Assembly (NCBI GenBank): GCA_947258435.1
Contig: CAMYID010000013.1
Coordinates: 186,001 to 250,000 of the forward strand
Reading direction: 5' to 3'
DNA length: 64,000 nt
Origin: an uncultured Alphaproteobacteria bacterium
Lineage (GTDB): Bacteria; Pseudomonadota; Alphaproteobacteria; UBA11222
Below, one piece after another: positions 17,835 to 26,478 of the stretch (position 1 is its first letter; each line of letters starts with the position of its first letter). Under the pieces are notes generated by a model. That model saw only the letters and a program-made list of their open reading frames with translations. It ran no database searches and was not told the origin of the DNA. The position numbers and the translations under genes are program-made.

Positions 17835-19079
17835 ATGCGCTTTGGTGTTTTTTACGAATTGCAATTGCCCAAGCCGTGGAATGAGGGGGATGAACATCGC
17901 TTGTTTCACGAGGCGCTGGATCAGGTGGTCCTGGCCGACAAGCTTGGCTTTGATTATGCGTGGGAGGTGGAGCATCACTTCCTCGATGAATATTCCCATG
18001 CGTCGGCGCCGGAAGTGTTTCTGGCCTGCGCCGCCGGGAAGACCAGGAATATCCGGCTTGGCCATGGCATCCGGCAGGTGATCCCGAAATATAATCATCC
18101 CGCGCGGTCGGCGGAATGTATTGCGACGCTTGATCTGCTGTCGAACGGGCGGGTTGAATTCGGCATTGGCGAAAGCGCGACACGGCTTGAGTTGGGCGGC
18201 TTCAATATCCCGGCAAAGGATAAGCGGGCCATGTGTCTTGAGGCGGCCGAGCAGATCGCCAATATGATGGTGCTTGATCCCTATCCCGGCTTTGAGGGGC
18301 AGTTTTTCAGCATGCCCTGCCGCAATGTACTGCCCAAGCCGTTGCAGAACCCCCATCCGCCGATGTGGATCGCCTGTACCAACCGCGACACGATCAAGGT
18401 GGCGGCGCGTAACGGCATCGGGGCGCTGGCATTTTCCTTCCTCGATCCCGAGGAAGCGAAGAGATGGGCCGAGGTTTATTACGACATCATCAAGTCGGAA
18501 GAATGTGTGCCGATCGGTCATTCGGTGAATGCGAATATCGCGCTCGTCTCCAATTTCTCCCTGCATCAGGATCGGGAGGAAGCGATCCGCCGCGGTCATG
18601 AAGGCTTTGAGTTCTTCGGTTATGCGCTGAATGCGCTGGTTGCCCATGATACGGTGCCGGGCCGCACGGATCTGTGGGGTGAGTATCTTCAGCAGCGCGG
18701 CAACCGGACCGAGGAAATCATCGAGAAGTCGCGCAGCGGCGAGTATCTGCCGAGCGGTATCGGTACGCCTGACGATATGCGGCAGCATTTGCGCGCGCTT
18801 CAGGATGCCGGTGTCGATCAGGTCATCGTGATGCAGCAGGCCGGGCGTAACAGGAATGAGCATATTCGGGAATCGCTCGAACTGTTCGCGGCGGAAGTCA
18901 TGCCCGAATTTGCCGAGGGGCGTGAGGCGCGCGAGCGTCAAAAGGCCGAAGAACTCGCCCCCTATATCGAGGCGGCGCTGGCGCGGAAGCAATATATGAA
19001 GCCGCTTGCCGACGATGAAATTCCCGTCGTCCAGGCGTCCGTCGCCCAGGCGATTGTGGGGCAGGGGTCGGTGGACTAA
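17835..19079 (+). CDS. LLM-class flavin-dependent oxidoreductase (luciferase-like)
   Basis: 414 residues, bacterial luciferase-like TIM barrel. Begins MRFGVFYELQLPKPW; other family features are HHFLDEYSHASAPEVFLA, IRLGHGIRQV and DLLSNGRVEFGIGES. Such enzymes are FMN- or F420-dependent monooxygenases or oxidoreductases, often opening rings or oxidising terpenoids and alkanes. AAGGGG lies upstream of the ATG. The C-terminal about 60 residues are charged and beyond the usual barrel end. It is followed by a terminator. Cofactor and substrate are not readable. Confidence 0.9.
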   Translation: MRFGVFYELQLPKPWNEGDEHRLFHEALDQVVLADKLGFDYAWEVEHHFLDEYSHASAPEVFLACAAGKTRNIRLGHGIRQVIPKYNHPARSAECIATLDLLSNGRVEFGIGESATRLELGGFNIPAKDKRAMCLEAAEQIANMMVLDPYPGFEGQFFSMPCRNVLPKPLQNPHPPMWIACTNRDTIKVAARNGIGALAFSFLDPEEAKRWAEVYYDIIKSEECVPIGHSVNANIALVSNFSLHQDREEAIRRGHEGFEFFGYALNALVAHDTVPGRTDLWGEYLQQRGNRTEEIIEKSRSGEYLPSGIGTPDDMRQHLRALQDAGVDQVIVMQQAGRNRNEHIRESLELFAAEVMPEFAEGREARERQKAEELAPYIEAALARKQYMKPLADDEIPVVQASVAQAIVGQGSVD

Positions 19080-19111
19080 CACGGCAGTCATACGCAAGCA
19101 CAGAGAGATAG

Positions 19112-19144
19112 AATGGCGGGCCGCAGAACCCGCCATTTTCGTTT
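19112..19144 (+). terminator. Intrinsic terminator after the first LLM gene
   Basis: Perfect 9-bp stem AATGGCGGG / CCCGCCATT with an 8-base loop, followed by TTCGTTT. It lies between the convergent LLM and hydrolase genes and could work for both. Confidence 0.8.
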
Positions 19145-19159
19145 GACGGCTTGTCGCGA

Positions 19160-19939
19160 CTAACTGTTGCGGGCGATGAAATCCCGCACTGCCTGATTGA
19201 AGGCCTCCGGGGCTTCGATATTGATGGCATGCCCGCCATCGGCACCCACCACTTCAAGGCCGGGAATGTGTTTCTCGCCATATTCGCGGTGGGGGGTAAA
19301 CCGCTTTTCCTGTTCTCCGGCAACAAGCAGGGTCGGCACCTTCGTCGCGCCGACCTCATCAGCGACCGAGGCATGGGGCGATGTATATTTGAAAACCCGC
19401 GCTATGCCTGAGGGGTTGAGAAGCGGCGCATCCTCCAGCAACTCTTCCTGCGCACCGGGTGGCAGGCGCTTGGCATGGATCGGATGTATACGCATTTTCT
19501 TCAACCCTTCCGGACCGCCGCTTTCAAGCTTCTGGGCCAGTTTGTTGACATCGCGATAGAGCTCTTTCGTGACTTCGTTTGTCGCCAGCGCCGATGTTGA
19601 ATTGGTAAAAACCTGCCCCATGACCCGGTCGGGATAGTGCAGGGAATAGCGCAGTGTGGCGGTCGCGCCGAATGACTGACCGCACAGGAACCAGCGTTCG
19701 GCCCCCACGGCTTTGCGGATATTTTCGACCTGCGCGACATATTCCAGCGGATCGTAGCAGGCCGGATCCTCAGGCGAAGGGCTGCGCCCGTGACCCCAGA
19801 ATTCCGCAATCACGGGGGTTGAGAACTGTTTCAGCGCGTCAAGATTGCGCCGCCACTGGGCGCGGCTCGACAGCATGCCGTGTAGCAGAAACAGGAATGG
19901 GCCGTTGCCTTCGTGAACTTCATAATAAAACTGTGTCAT
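19160..19939 (-). CDS. Alpha/beta hydrolase
   Basis: 259 residues. LHGMLSSRAQW gives the oxyanion hole, GQSFG the nucleophile Ser89 and GGHAINIEAP the base His237; the acidic residue is probably in the VAGEQEKRFTP stretch. No signal peptide. It resembles carbon-carbon bond or ester hydrolases used in ring-cleavage pathways, although family alone does not settle this. On the minus strand, convergent with the first LLM gene. Three 21-bp-spaced direct repeats lie about 40-100 bases upstream of its start and may be an operator. Confidence 0.88.
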   Translation of the reverse strand: MTQFYYEVHEGNGPFLFLLHGMLSSRAQWRRNLDALKQFSTPVIAEFWGHGRSPSPEDPACYDPLEYVAQVENIRKAVGAERWFLCGQSFGATATLRYSLHYPDRVMGQVFTNSTSALATNEVTKELYRDVNKLAQKLESGGPEGLKKMRIHPIHAKRLPPGAQEELLEDAPLLNPSGIARVFKYTSPHASVADEVGATKVPTLLVAGEQEKRFTPHREYGEKHIPGLEVVGADGGHAINIEAPEAFNQAVRDFIARNS

Positions 19940-19980
19940 GCTGGCGCTGTTCCGCTGCGATTATTCGGGACGAATACTGT

Positions 19981-20042
19981 CCGGTCTGAATTCTTGTAAG
20001 ACCGATCCGGCTTCTTGCAAGGCCGGTCTGATTTCTTATAAG
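19981..20042. repeat. Three direct repeats with 21-bp period upstream of the hydrolase
   Basis: Copies at 19981-20000 (CCGGTCTGAATTCTTGTAAG), 20002-20021 (CCGATCCGGCTTCTTGCAAG) and 20023-20042 (CCGGTCTGATTTCTTATAAG), each separated by one base. The first and third differ at two positions; the middle one is more diverged. No fourth copy is seen on either side. The 21-bp period equals two helical turns, so equal faces of the DNA would be presented. Placed in the promoter region of the leftward hydrolase gene. Confidence 0.85.
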
Positions 20043-20093
20043 GGAAGCGACAGGATGAAGTAAATTCGCCCTGTCAGAATGGGGCTTGCCGGT

Positions 20094-21152
20094 TCAGGCA
20101 CTTTCGCTTGCCTGCCGTCGTGTCGCCGCCAGATCGGCCATGAATTCGATGGCCTCAAGCTGCCCTGTCGCGATGGTCAGGCCCGTGGCGCCTGAATCCG
20201 CCCAGTCCGCAAACCGTTTTTCGATCCGCTCGCGCGGGCCGACAAGCGCGTTCTCGTCGACATATTCATCGGGCACCGCATCGGCGGCTTCATTCTTGCG
20301 CTTGGCAAGATAAAGCTCCTGTATCCGCGCCGCCGCGTCGCCAAACCCCCGGCGGATCATCATATCCTTGTGGAAATTCTTGTCCGGATGGCCCATTCCG
20401 CCGACATAAAGCGCCACATTGGGCTTGAGCTTCTTCAATCCGGTGGCGATATCGTCAGTGATGATCACGCTGGTGCTGGCCTGAATTTCAAAATCCTTGA
20501 GCGATTTGCCATTACCGGCGCGTTTGAAGCCTTCCTCAAGCCAGGGGCCATACATTTTCATCGAGCCGGGCACGAAATTCAGCGGCAGCCAGCCATCCGC
20601 GATCTCGGCGGTCAGCCGTACATTCGTTTCTGTCCCGGTGCCAAGCCAGATCGGTATTTTCGGGTTGATATGCAGGATGGATTTAAGTGGCTTGCCAACA
20701 CCCAGCGCGCCGTCACCCTGATAAGGTAGCGAGATTTCGCGCCCCTCATGGCTGACCGGCTCCTTGCGGTCGCGGATTTTCCGCATGATCTGGACATAAT
20801 CGCGTATCCGCCAATAGGGTTTGCCCCAGGGCTGCCCGTACCAACCTTCGACAATCTGCGGCCCCGACACCCCAAGCCCCAGGATAAAGCGGTTGCCGCC
20901 GGCCAGATCGTCGACGGTTGCCGCGGACATCATGGTGGCGGCCGGGCTGCGCGCGGCAAGCTGGATAATGCCTGTGGCCAGCCGGATTCGCTTTGTGTGG
21001 GCAGCAATATAGGCAAGCGGGGTGATTGCGTCTGATCCATAGGCTTCCGCCGTCCACACCGAATCATAGCCAAGCTCTTCCGCCAGCCTGATCCGCTCCA
21101 TCGGCAGATTTAAGCGTGGGCCGGAATAGCCGATCGACAAGCCGAGTTTCAT
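20094..21152 (-). CDS. LLM-class oxidoreductase, Rv3520c-like
   Basis: 352 residues from the ATG at 21152, with AGGGAG just upstream; the frame stays open to 21584 across the tRNA but that extension is not real. Starts MKLGLSIGYSGP; AEELGYDSVWTAEAYGSDAITPLAY and IRLATGIIQLAARSPAATMMSA are typical of the F420-type LLM subfamily related to mycobacterial Rv3520c, though many proteobacterial members may use FMN. It is a second luciferase-like oxidoreductase in the cluster and only distantly similar to the first. Leftward, upstream of the hydrolase at 19160-19939, and possibly in one transcript with it. Confidence 0.9.
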   Translation of the reverse strand: MKLGLSIGYSGPRLNLPMERIRLAEELGYDSVWTAEAYGSDAITPLAYIAAHTKRIRLATGIIQLAARSPAATMMSAATVDDLAGGNRFILGLGVSGPQIVEGWYGQPWGKPYWRIRDYVQIMRKIRDRKEPVSHEGREISLPYQGDGALGVGKPLKSILHINPKIPIWLGTGTETNVRLTAEIADGWLPLNFVPGSMKMYGPWLEEGFKRAGNGKSLKDFEIQASTSVIITDDIATGLKKLKPNVALYVGGMGHPDKNFHKDMMIRRGFGDAAARIQELYLAKRKNEAADAVPDEYVDENALVGPRERIEKRFADWADSGATGLTIATGQLEAIEFMADLAATRRQASESA

Positions 21153-21290
21153 GTTCTTCTCCCTCTTTGCACCGCGGGGCCGCAGGATGGTGCGCAGGGC
21201 CGCCGCCGCTTTTGGTGACAGAATATGGGCTTGCTTGCGATTGCGCCAGCGCAGCGTCCCGGAATTGTCAAAAACTTCGCCACGGCGTGC

Positions 21291-21319
21291 TTGACAGTAA
21301 TCAGGGGCTGGCTTACACC
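21291..21319 (+). promoter_or_regulatory. Candidate promoter of tRNA-Asp
   Basis: TTGACA at 21291-21296 and TACACC at 21314-21319 with a 17-base spacer, about 60 bases before the tRNA. The -35 is perfect; the -10 is weak but tolerable for an alphaproteobacterium. Confidence 0.45.
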
Positions 21320-21386
21320 ATCCGCTCCGCATGCGATGGATGCGACGCCCAGACCGCAGGGAACGGGCGGAACGCACCAGGCTTTC

Positions 21387-21463
21387 GGGGGTGTAGCTCA
21401 GTTGGTTAGAGCGCTGGCCTGTCACGCCAGAGGTCGCGGGTTCGAGTCCCGTCACTCCCGCCA
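21387..21463 (+). tRNA. tRNA-Asp (GTC)
   Basis: 77 bases with an encoded CCA end. Acceptor arms GGGGGTG / CACTCCC pair with one G-U; anticodon stem CTGGC / GCCAG holds the loop CTGTCAC with anticodon GTC at 21421-21423; the T arm GCGGGTTCGAGTCCCGT is standard. It stands between the LLM gene and the nuo operon and is a single isolated tRNA. I see no integrated element beside it. Confidence 0.97.
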
Positions 21464-21585
21464 TCCGGTTTCTTAACCTTTCCGTCATAAGACTGCACCA
21501 CAAACGTTTGACCGCGCCGGAAATATTATCCGAATTGGTATGAGTATGCCGCGGGCCTGCTGGCCGGGTAGGCCGCATAACCACA

Positions 21586-21601
21586 CGATACCGCGGTATC
21601 G
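21586..21601. promoter_or_regulatory. 16-bp perfect palindrome upstream of nuoA
   Basis: CGATACCGCGGTATCG reads the same on both strands. It lies 74 bases before the TATAAT at 21676 and 157 bases before the nuoA start, a suitable place for a dimeric activator or repressor. No regulator is identified. Confidence 0.45.
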
Positions 21602-21675
21602 CGCCGGGGGAAGCTTCAGCGCGGATGAGCGAAATTTTTGCAGGGTTGGCGCTTTAATTCACAAAGGTGCATCCC

Positions 21676-21681
21676 TATAAT
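21676..21681 (+). promoter_or_regulatory. Candidate -10 element of the nuo operon
   Basis: A perfect TATAAT 77 bases before the nuoA start. The matching -35 region (around TTTAAT, 17-base spacer) is poor, so an activator or another start site may be needed. Confidence 0.4.
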
Positions 21682-21758
21682 GCGCCCGCGTCCAGCGCGC
21701 CGGTTTTGCACTGCCGAGTCGGCCCTGGCGAGAATGAATCCGGTTGGGAACCCCGTTT

Positions 21759-22124
21759 ATGGATGCGTTGTTACTCGAATATCTGCCTGTCCTGATTTTC
21801 GTCGGGCTGGCGCTGGTCATCGGGATCGCATTGATGCTGGCCGCCTTTGTTCTGGCGGAAAATCGCCCCGACCCGGAGAAGCTGTCTGCCTATGAATGCG
21901 GTTTTGAAGCATTTGACGATGCGCGGAAGAAGTTCGATGTCCGCTTTTATCTGGTCGCGATCCTGTTCATCATTTTCGATCTCGAAGTGGCATTTCTGTT
22001 TCCCTGGGCCGTTGCGCTTGGCGATATCGGGCTTTACGGGTTCTGGTCGATGATGATCTTCCTGGGCATCCTGACGATCGGATTTGTCTATGAGTGGAAG
22101 AAGGGAGCGCTGGAATGGGAGTAG
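21759..22124 (+). CDS. nuoA: NADH-quinone oxidoreductase subunit A
   Basis: 121 residues from the ATG at 21759; a TTG 15 bases upstream is less likely. Small membrane subunit of complex I with three hydrophobic helices. The family block [28 protein letters not shown] carries the conserved Cys loop that lines the quinone cavity, followed by [14 protein letters not shown]. First gene of a 14-gene operon in the standard order. The nuoB start lies inside its last codons, a 10-base overlap that implies coupled translation. Confidence 0.97.
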   Translation: MDALLLEYLPVLIFVGLALVIGIALMLAAFVLAENRPDPEKLSAYECGFEAFDDARKKFDVRFYLVAILFIIFDLEVAFLFPWAVALGDIGLYGFWSMMIFLGILTIGFVYEWKKGALEWE

Positions 22125-22648
22125 ACGTGAAAACAGTCACATCCGGCGGTCCGGACGATGCGTTCTTTGGGCAGCTTTCTGATGAGCTGGCCGATAAGGG
22201 CTATTTGCTTACCAGTCTGGATGATGTGATTACCTGGGCGCGGACCGGGTCCTTGATGTGGATGACCTTCGGGCTTGCCTGTTGCGCGGTCGAAATGATG
22301 CAGGCCAGCATGCCGCGCTATGATCTTGAGCGGTTCGGTACCGCGCCGCGCGCCAGCCCGCGCCAGTCCGATCTGATGATTGTTGCCGGCACGCTGACAA
22401 ACAAGATGGCACCCGCGCTGCGCAAGGTTTACGACCAGATGCCCGAGCCGCGCTATGTAATCTCAATGGGTAGCTGCGCGAATGGCGGCGGCTATTATCA
22501 TTATTCCTATTCAGTTGTGCGTGGCTGTGACCGAATCGTGCCTGTCGATGTATATGTACCGGGCTGTCCGCCAACTGCTGAAGCGCTGATGTACGGGCTG
22601 CTGCAATTGCAGCGGAAAATCAGGCGTGAAGGAACAATCGCACGTTAG
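22115..22648 (+). CDS. nuoB: NADH-quinone oxidoreductase subunit B
   Basis: 177 residues from the ATG at 22115, inside the end of nuoA. Carries the terminal N2 [4Fe-4S] cluster of complex I: Cys56-Cys57 (tandem pair in LACCAVEMM), Cys121 (GSCANGGG) and Cys151 (VPGCPPT). All ligands are present. The following gap to nuoC of about 100 bases is the widest in the early operon and shows no gene or hairpin. Confidence 0.97.
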   Translation: MGVDVKTVTSGGPDDAFFGQLSDELADKGYLLTSLDDVITWARTGSLMWMTFGLACCAVEMMQASMPRYDLERFGTAPRASPRQSDLMIVAGTLTNKMAPALRKVYDQMPEPRYVISMGSCANGGGYYHYSYSVVRGCDRIVPVDVYVPGCPPTAEALMYGLLQLQRKIRREGTIAR

Positions 22649-22751
22649 TCTGGCCTGGCATGCGGAATTTGCCGCCGGTCCGGCAGGGAAAATTGACGTT
22701 CGTCCCGATTTGCGGGTTTCGGGCGGGCGTTGGACGACGATAGGGTAGGGA

Positions 22752-23387
22752 ATGGATATCGAAGCGCTACGCGATCTGGGGGAACAGATTGAAGGGGCTA
22801 TGCCGCAATCGGTTACCGATGTGGCAGTGGCTTATGGCGAGCTGTCGGTCACCGTCCATGCGGAGCAGATTATTCCTGTGCTGACCTATCTGCGGGACGA
22901 TTCAAATTGCCGGTTCCGGCAGCTTATTGATCTGACGGCGGTGGATTATCCGGATCGGTCGGCCCGGTTCGATGTCGTCTATCATTTACTCAGTATCCAT
23001 CAGAATCAACGGATTCGCGTGAAAGTCACGGTAGCGGAAGATGCGCTCGTACCCACGGCGGTTGGGCTGTTTCCGGCGGCCAACTGGTTCGAGCGTGAGG
23101 TTTTCGACATGTTCGGGATCCGCTTTGCCGATCATCCGGACCTGCGCCGGATCCTGACCGACTACGGATTTAGCGGGCACCCTCTGCGGAAGGATTTTCC
23201 GCTCACCGGCTTTGTGCAGGTGCGCTATGACGATGAACAGAAACGCGTGGTCAATGAACCGGTGCAGCTAACGCAGGAATTCCGCTCTTTCGATTTCCTC
23301 AGTCCATGGGAAGCGGCGGAATATCTGTTGCCGGGCGACGAAAAGGCCGGCATGGCCGATGACGCGAAGAAGAACGAGAAGGCCTGA
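22752..23387 (+). CDS. nuoC: NADH-quinone oxidoreductase subunit C
   Basis: 211 residues, peripheral-arm 30-kDa subunit. The signature [27 protein letters not shown] followed by [10 protein letters not shown] is intact. It is separate from nuoD, not fused as in enterobacteria. The last 20 residues are charged (ending AKKNEKA). nuoD begins 5 bases downstream. Confidence 0.97.
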   Translation: MDIEALRDLGEQIEGAMPQSVTDVAVAYGELSVTVHAEQIIPVLTYLRDDSNCRFRQLIDLTAVDYPDRSARFDVVYHLLSIHQNQRIRVKVTVAEDALVPTAVGLFPAANWFEREVFDMFGIRFADHPDLRRILTDYGFSGHPLRKDFPLTGFVQVRYDDEQKRVVNEPVQLTQEFRSFDFLSPWEAAEYLLPGDEKAGMADDAKKNEKA

Positions 23388-23392
23388 TCCGC

Positions 23393-24571
23393 ATGAGTGA
23401 CATGGACGATCGCAAGTTTCACATAAACTTCGGGCCGCAACATCCTGCTGCGCATGGCGTTTTACGACTGGTTATGGAGCTTGACGGGGAGGTGGTCAGC
23501 CGGGTCGATCCGCATATCGGTCTGTTGCATCGGGGCACTGAGAAGCTGATTGAGCATAAGACCTATCTGCAGGCTGTGCCTTATTTCGACCGGCTCGACT
23601 ATGTCGCACCGATGAATCAGGAGCACGCCTTTGCACTGGCCGTTGAGCGGCTGCTCGATATTACCGTGCCGCCGCGTGGGCAGTATATCCGGGTGCTGTT
23701 TTCGGAAATCGGCCGGTTGTTGAGCCATTTGCTTAATGTCACGACCCAGGCGATGGATGTCGGCGCGCTCACTCCGCCGCTATGGGGGTTTGAAGAGCGT
23801 GAGAAGCTGATGATCTTTTACGAGCGGGTGTGTGGCGCACGCATGCATGCCGCCTATTTCCGGCCCGGCGGAGTGCATCAGGATATGCCGGTCGGGCTTG
23901 CTGAGGATATTTATCAGTTCTGTGAGGAATTCCCTGCGGTTGTCGACGATATTGAAGGCTTGCTTACAGACAACCGGATTTTCAAGCAGCGCAATGTGGA
24001 TATCGGTGTCGTCAGTCTCGATGATGCGCTCGACTGGGGTTTCACCGGCGTCATGCTGCGTGGCAGCGGGGTGGCGTGGGATCTGCGGCGGGCACAGCCT
24101 TATGAATGCTACAACGATCTGGAGTTCCAGGTGCCCATTGGCAAGAATGGCGATTGCTATGATCGCTATCTGTGCCGGGTCGAGGAGATGCGGCAGAGTA
24201 CATTGATCATGAAGCAATGTATCGAGCGGCTGCCCGATGGTCCGGTTTCATCCAACGATGGCAAAATCGTACCGCCAAAGCGCGGCGAGATGAAGCGCTC
24301 GATGGAAGCGCTGATCCACCACTTCAAGCTTTATACCGAAGGCTATCATGTGTCTGAGGGCGAAGTTTATGCCGCGGTCGAGGCACCAAAGGGTGAGTTT
24401 GGCGTCTATCTCGTTTCCGATGGCAGCAACAAGCCTTATCGCTGCAAGATCCGCGCGCCGGGTTATGCGCATCTGCAGGCAATGGATTATTTGTGCACCG
24501 GGCACATGCTGGCGGATGCGTCGGCAATTCTCGGTTCTATGGATATCGTATTCGGGGAGGTGGACCGGTGA
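23393..24571 (+). CDS. nuoD: NADH-quinone oxidoreductase subunit D
   Basis: 392 residues, the 49-kDa subunit, related to NiFe-hydrogenase large subunits and forming the quinone pocket with NuoB. Conserved parts include [14 protein letters not shown] (quinone-binding His loop), [25 protein letters not shown] and the C-terminal [12 protein letters not shown]. The hydrogenase nickel-binding cysteines are absent, as expected. Its stop overlaps the GTG start of nuoE by the sequence GTGA. Confidence 0.97.
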   Translation: MSDMDDRKFHINFGPQHPAAHGVLRLVMELDGEVVSRVDPHIGLLHRGTEKLIEHKTYLQAVPYFDRLDYVAPMNQEHAFALAVERLLDITVPPRGQYIRVLFSEIGRLLSHLLNVTTQAMDVGALTPPLWGFEEREKLMIFYERVCGARMHAAYFRPGGVHQDMPVGLAEDIYQFCEEFPAVVDDIEGLLTDNRIFKQRNVDIGVVSLDDALDWGFTGVMLRGSGVAWDLRRAQPYECYNDLEFQVPIGKNGDCYDRYLCRVEEMRQSTLIMKQCIERLPDGPVSSNDGKIVPPKRGEMKRSMEALIHHFKLYTEGYHVSEGEVYAAVEAPKGEFGVYLVSDGSNKPYRCKIRAPGYAHLQAMDYLCTGHMLADASAILGSMDIVFGEVDR

Positions 24572-25191
24572 GTGTACGTCGCCTGGCCGAAGAGCAGCCG
24601 GAATCGTTTGAATTTACGCCTGAAAATCTTGAATGGGCGCAGCAGCAGATCGCGAAATATCCCGAAGGGCGCGCGGCAAGTGCGGTGATCTCCCTGCTGT
24701 GGCGCGGGCAGGAGCAGAATGACGGCTGGGTGTCAGAACCCATGATCCGCTGCATCGGCGATCTGCTTGGCATGCCTTATATCCGGGTGCTGGAGGTTGC
24801 GACCTTCTACACCATGTTCAATCTGGCGCCGCGCGGGAAGTATCTCATTCAGATATGCAAGACGACACCTTGCTGGCTGCGCGGGTCTGACGATGTCACT
24901 GATGTGGTCAAACGCAAGCTTGGGGTCGGGCCAGGCAAGGTTACAGAGGACGGGCTGTTCTCCTGGATGGAGGTGGAATGCCTGGGTGCCTGCTGCAATG
25001 CGCCGATGATCCAGATTAACGACGATTATTATGAAGACCTCGATGCGGCGAGGACGGAAGCCCTGCTTGATGCTTTCGCGCGTGGCGAAACGCCCGCGCC
25101 GGGGTCGCAGACCGGCCGCCGCAGTTCCGAGCCGGTAGGCGGGCTGACCAGCCTGACCGGCAGCGCAGGCCAGACGGGCGGAGAAAGCTGA
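24568..25191 (+). CDS. nuoE: NADH-quinone oxidoreductase subunit E
   Basis: 207 residues from a GTG at 24568, preferred because GGGGAGG sits 8 bases before it and it overlaps the nuoD stop; an upstream in-frame start would lie deep in nuoD. The 24-kDa thioredoxin-like subunit binding [2Fe-2S] N1a through Cys97, Cys102, Cys138 and Cys142 (CKTTPC...CLGACC). A low-complexity Gly/Ser/Thr tail of about 40 residues follows the domain. Overlaps nuoF by one base. Confidence 0.95.
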   Translation: MSVRRLAEEQPESFEFTPENLEWAQQQIAKYPEGRAASAVISLLWRGQEQNDGWVSEPMIRCIGDLLGMPYIRVLEVATFYTMFNLAPRGKYLIQICKTTPCWLRGSDDVTDVVKRKLGVGPGKVTEDGLFSWMEVECLGACCNAPMIQINDDYYEDLDAARTEALLDAFARGETPAPGSQTGRRSSEPVGGLTSLTGSAGQTGGES

Positions 25192-26474
25192 TGCTGCAGG
25201 ATAAAGACCGGATTTTCACAAATCTTTACGGTTTTGACGATTGGGGGCTGGAGGGCGCCCGGCGGCGTGGCGACTGGGACGGGACCAAGGCGTTGCTGGA
25301 ACGCGGTCGCGAGACCATTGTCGAGGAAATCAAACAGTCGGGCCTGCGCGGGCGCGGCGGTGCGGGCTTTCCGACCGGATTGAAATGGTCCTTCATGCCG
25401 ATGGAGTCGGATGGCAGGCCGCATTACCTTGTGGTTAATGCCGATGAATCCGAGCCGGGCACCTGCAAGGACCGGGAGATTATGCGTAATGATCCGCATA
25501 AGCTTGTGGAAGGGTGCCTGGTTGCCGGTTTCGCCATGGGTGCGCATGCGGCCTATATCTATGTTCGTGGCGAATTTATTCTTGAACGCAACAGGTTGCA
25601 GGCTGCTGTTGACCAGGCATATGAAGCCGGGTTGCTTGGGCCAAATGCCTGTAGTTCGGGCTGGGCCATGGATGTTTACGTGCATCACGGGGCGGGCGCC
25701 TATATCTGCGGCGAGGAAACAGCGCTTCTGGAGAGCCTTGAAGGCAAGAAGGGGCAGCCGCGCCTCAAACCGCCATTTCCCGCCAATATGGGGCTTTATG
25801 GCTGCCCTACCACCGTCAATAATGTGGAAAGCATTGCGGTGGCGCCGACCATTCTGCGGCGCGGCGCATCCTGGTTCACAGGTTTTGGCCGACAGGGCAA
25901 TGCAGGCACCAAGATTTTCTGTATCTCGGGGCATGTGAACAATCCCTGCAATGTCGAGGAGGAGATGAGCATTCCCCTGCGCGAGCTGATTGAAAAGCAT
26001 GCGGGCGGGGTGCGTGGTGGCTGGGACAATCTGCTTGCGGTGATCCCCGGCGGGTCGTCTGTGCCGATGATTCCGAAATCGATCTGCGATGATGTGCTGA
26101 TGGATTTCGATGCGCTGAAGGACGTGAAATCGGGGCTCGGTACGGCTGCGGTGATCGTGATGGATAAGTCAACCGACCTGATCAAGGCGGTGGCGCGGCT
26201 GGCGGCGTTCTACAAGCATGAAAGCTGCGGCCAGTGCACGCCGTGCCGGGAGGGTACGGGCTGGATGTGGCGCGTCATGGAGCGGTTTGTTACCGGCGAT
26301 GCCGATGTGGCGGAAATCGATATGTTGCTGGAAGTCACAACCCAGATCGAAGGGCACACGATCTGTGCGCTGGGCGATGCGGCGGCCTGGCCCATTCAGG
26401 GGCTGATCCGACATTTCCGTGGTGTGATCGAAGAACGGATCGCGGGTAAGCGCGGCCAAATCGCGGCGGAGTAG
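25191..26474 (+). CDS. nuoF: NADH-quinone oxidoreductase subunit F
   Basis: 427 residues, the 51-kDa NADH-oxidising subunit with FMN and a [4Fe-4S] N3 cluster. The NADH/FMN loop [13 protein letters not shown] is at 54-66; cluster ligands are Cys346, Cys349, Cys352 (SCGQCTPC) and Cys392. The ATG at 25191 shares one base with the nuoE stop. nuoG follows after 4 bases. Confidence 0.97.
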   Translation: MLQDKDRIFTNLYGFDDWGLEGARRRGDWDGTKALLERGRETIVEEIKQSGLRGRGGAGFPTGLKWSFMPMESDGRPHYLVVNADESEPGTCKDREIMRNDPHKLVEGCLVAGFAMGAHAAYIYVRGEFILERNRLQAAVDQAYEAGLLGPNACSSGWAMDVYVHHGAGAYICGEETALLESLEGKKGQPRLKPPFPANMGLYGCPTTVNNVESIAVAPTILRRGASWFTGFGRQGNAGTKIFCISGHVNNPCNVEEEMSIPLRELIEKHAGGVRGGWDNLLAVIPGGSSVPMIPKSICDDVLMDFDALKDVKSGLGTAAVIVMDKSTDLIKAVARLAAFYKHESCGQCTPCREGTGWMWRVMERFVTGDADVAEIDMLLEVTTQIEGHTICALGDAAAWPIQGLIRHFRGVIEERIAGKRGQIAAE

Positions 26475-26478
26475 GGGT

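Noticed and set aside
17817-19136. 439-codon leftward frame opposite the first LLM gene
   Set aside because: Coextensive with a well-supported gene on the plus strand; no recognisable domain.
21153-21584. N-terminal extension of the LLM frame across the tRNA
   Set aside because: It runs antisense through tRNA-Asp and gives the familiar false peptide made from tRNA genes; the family start at 21152 has a ribosome site.
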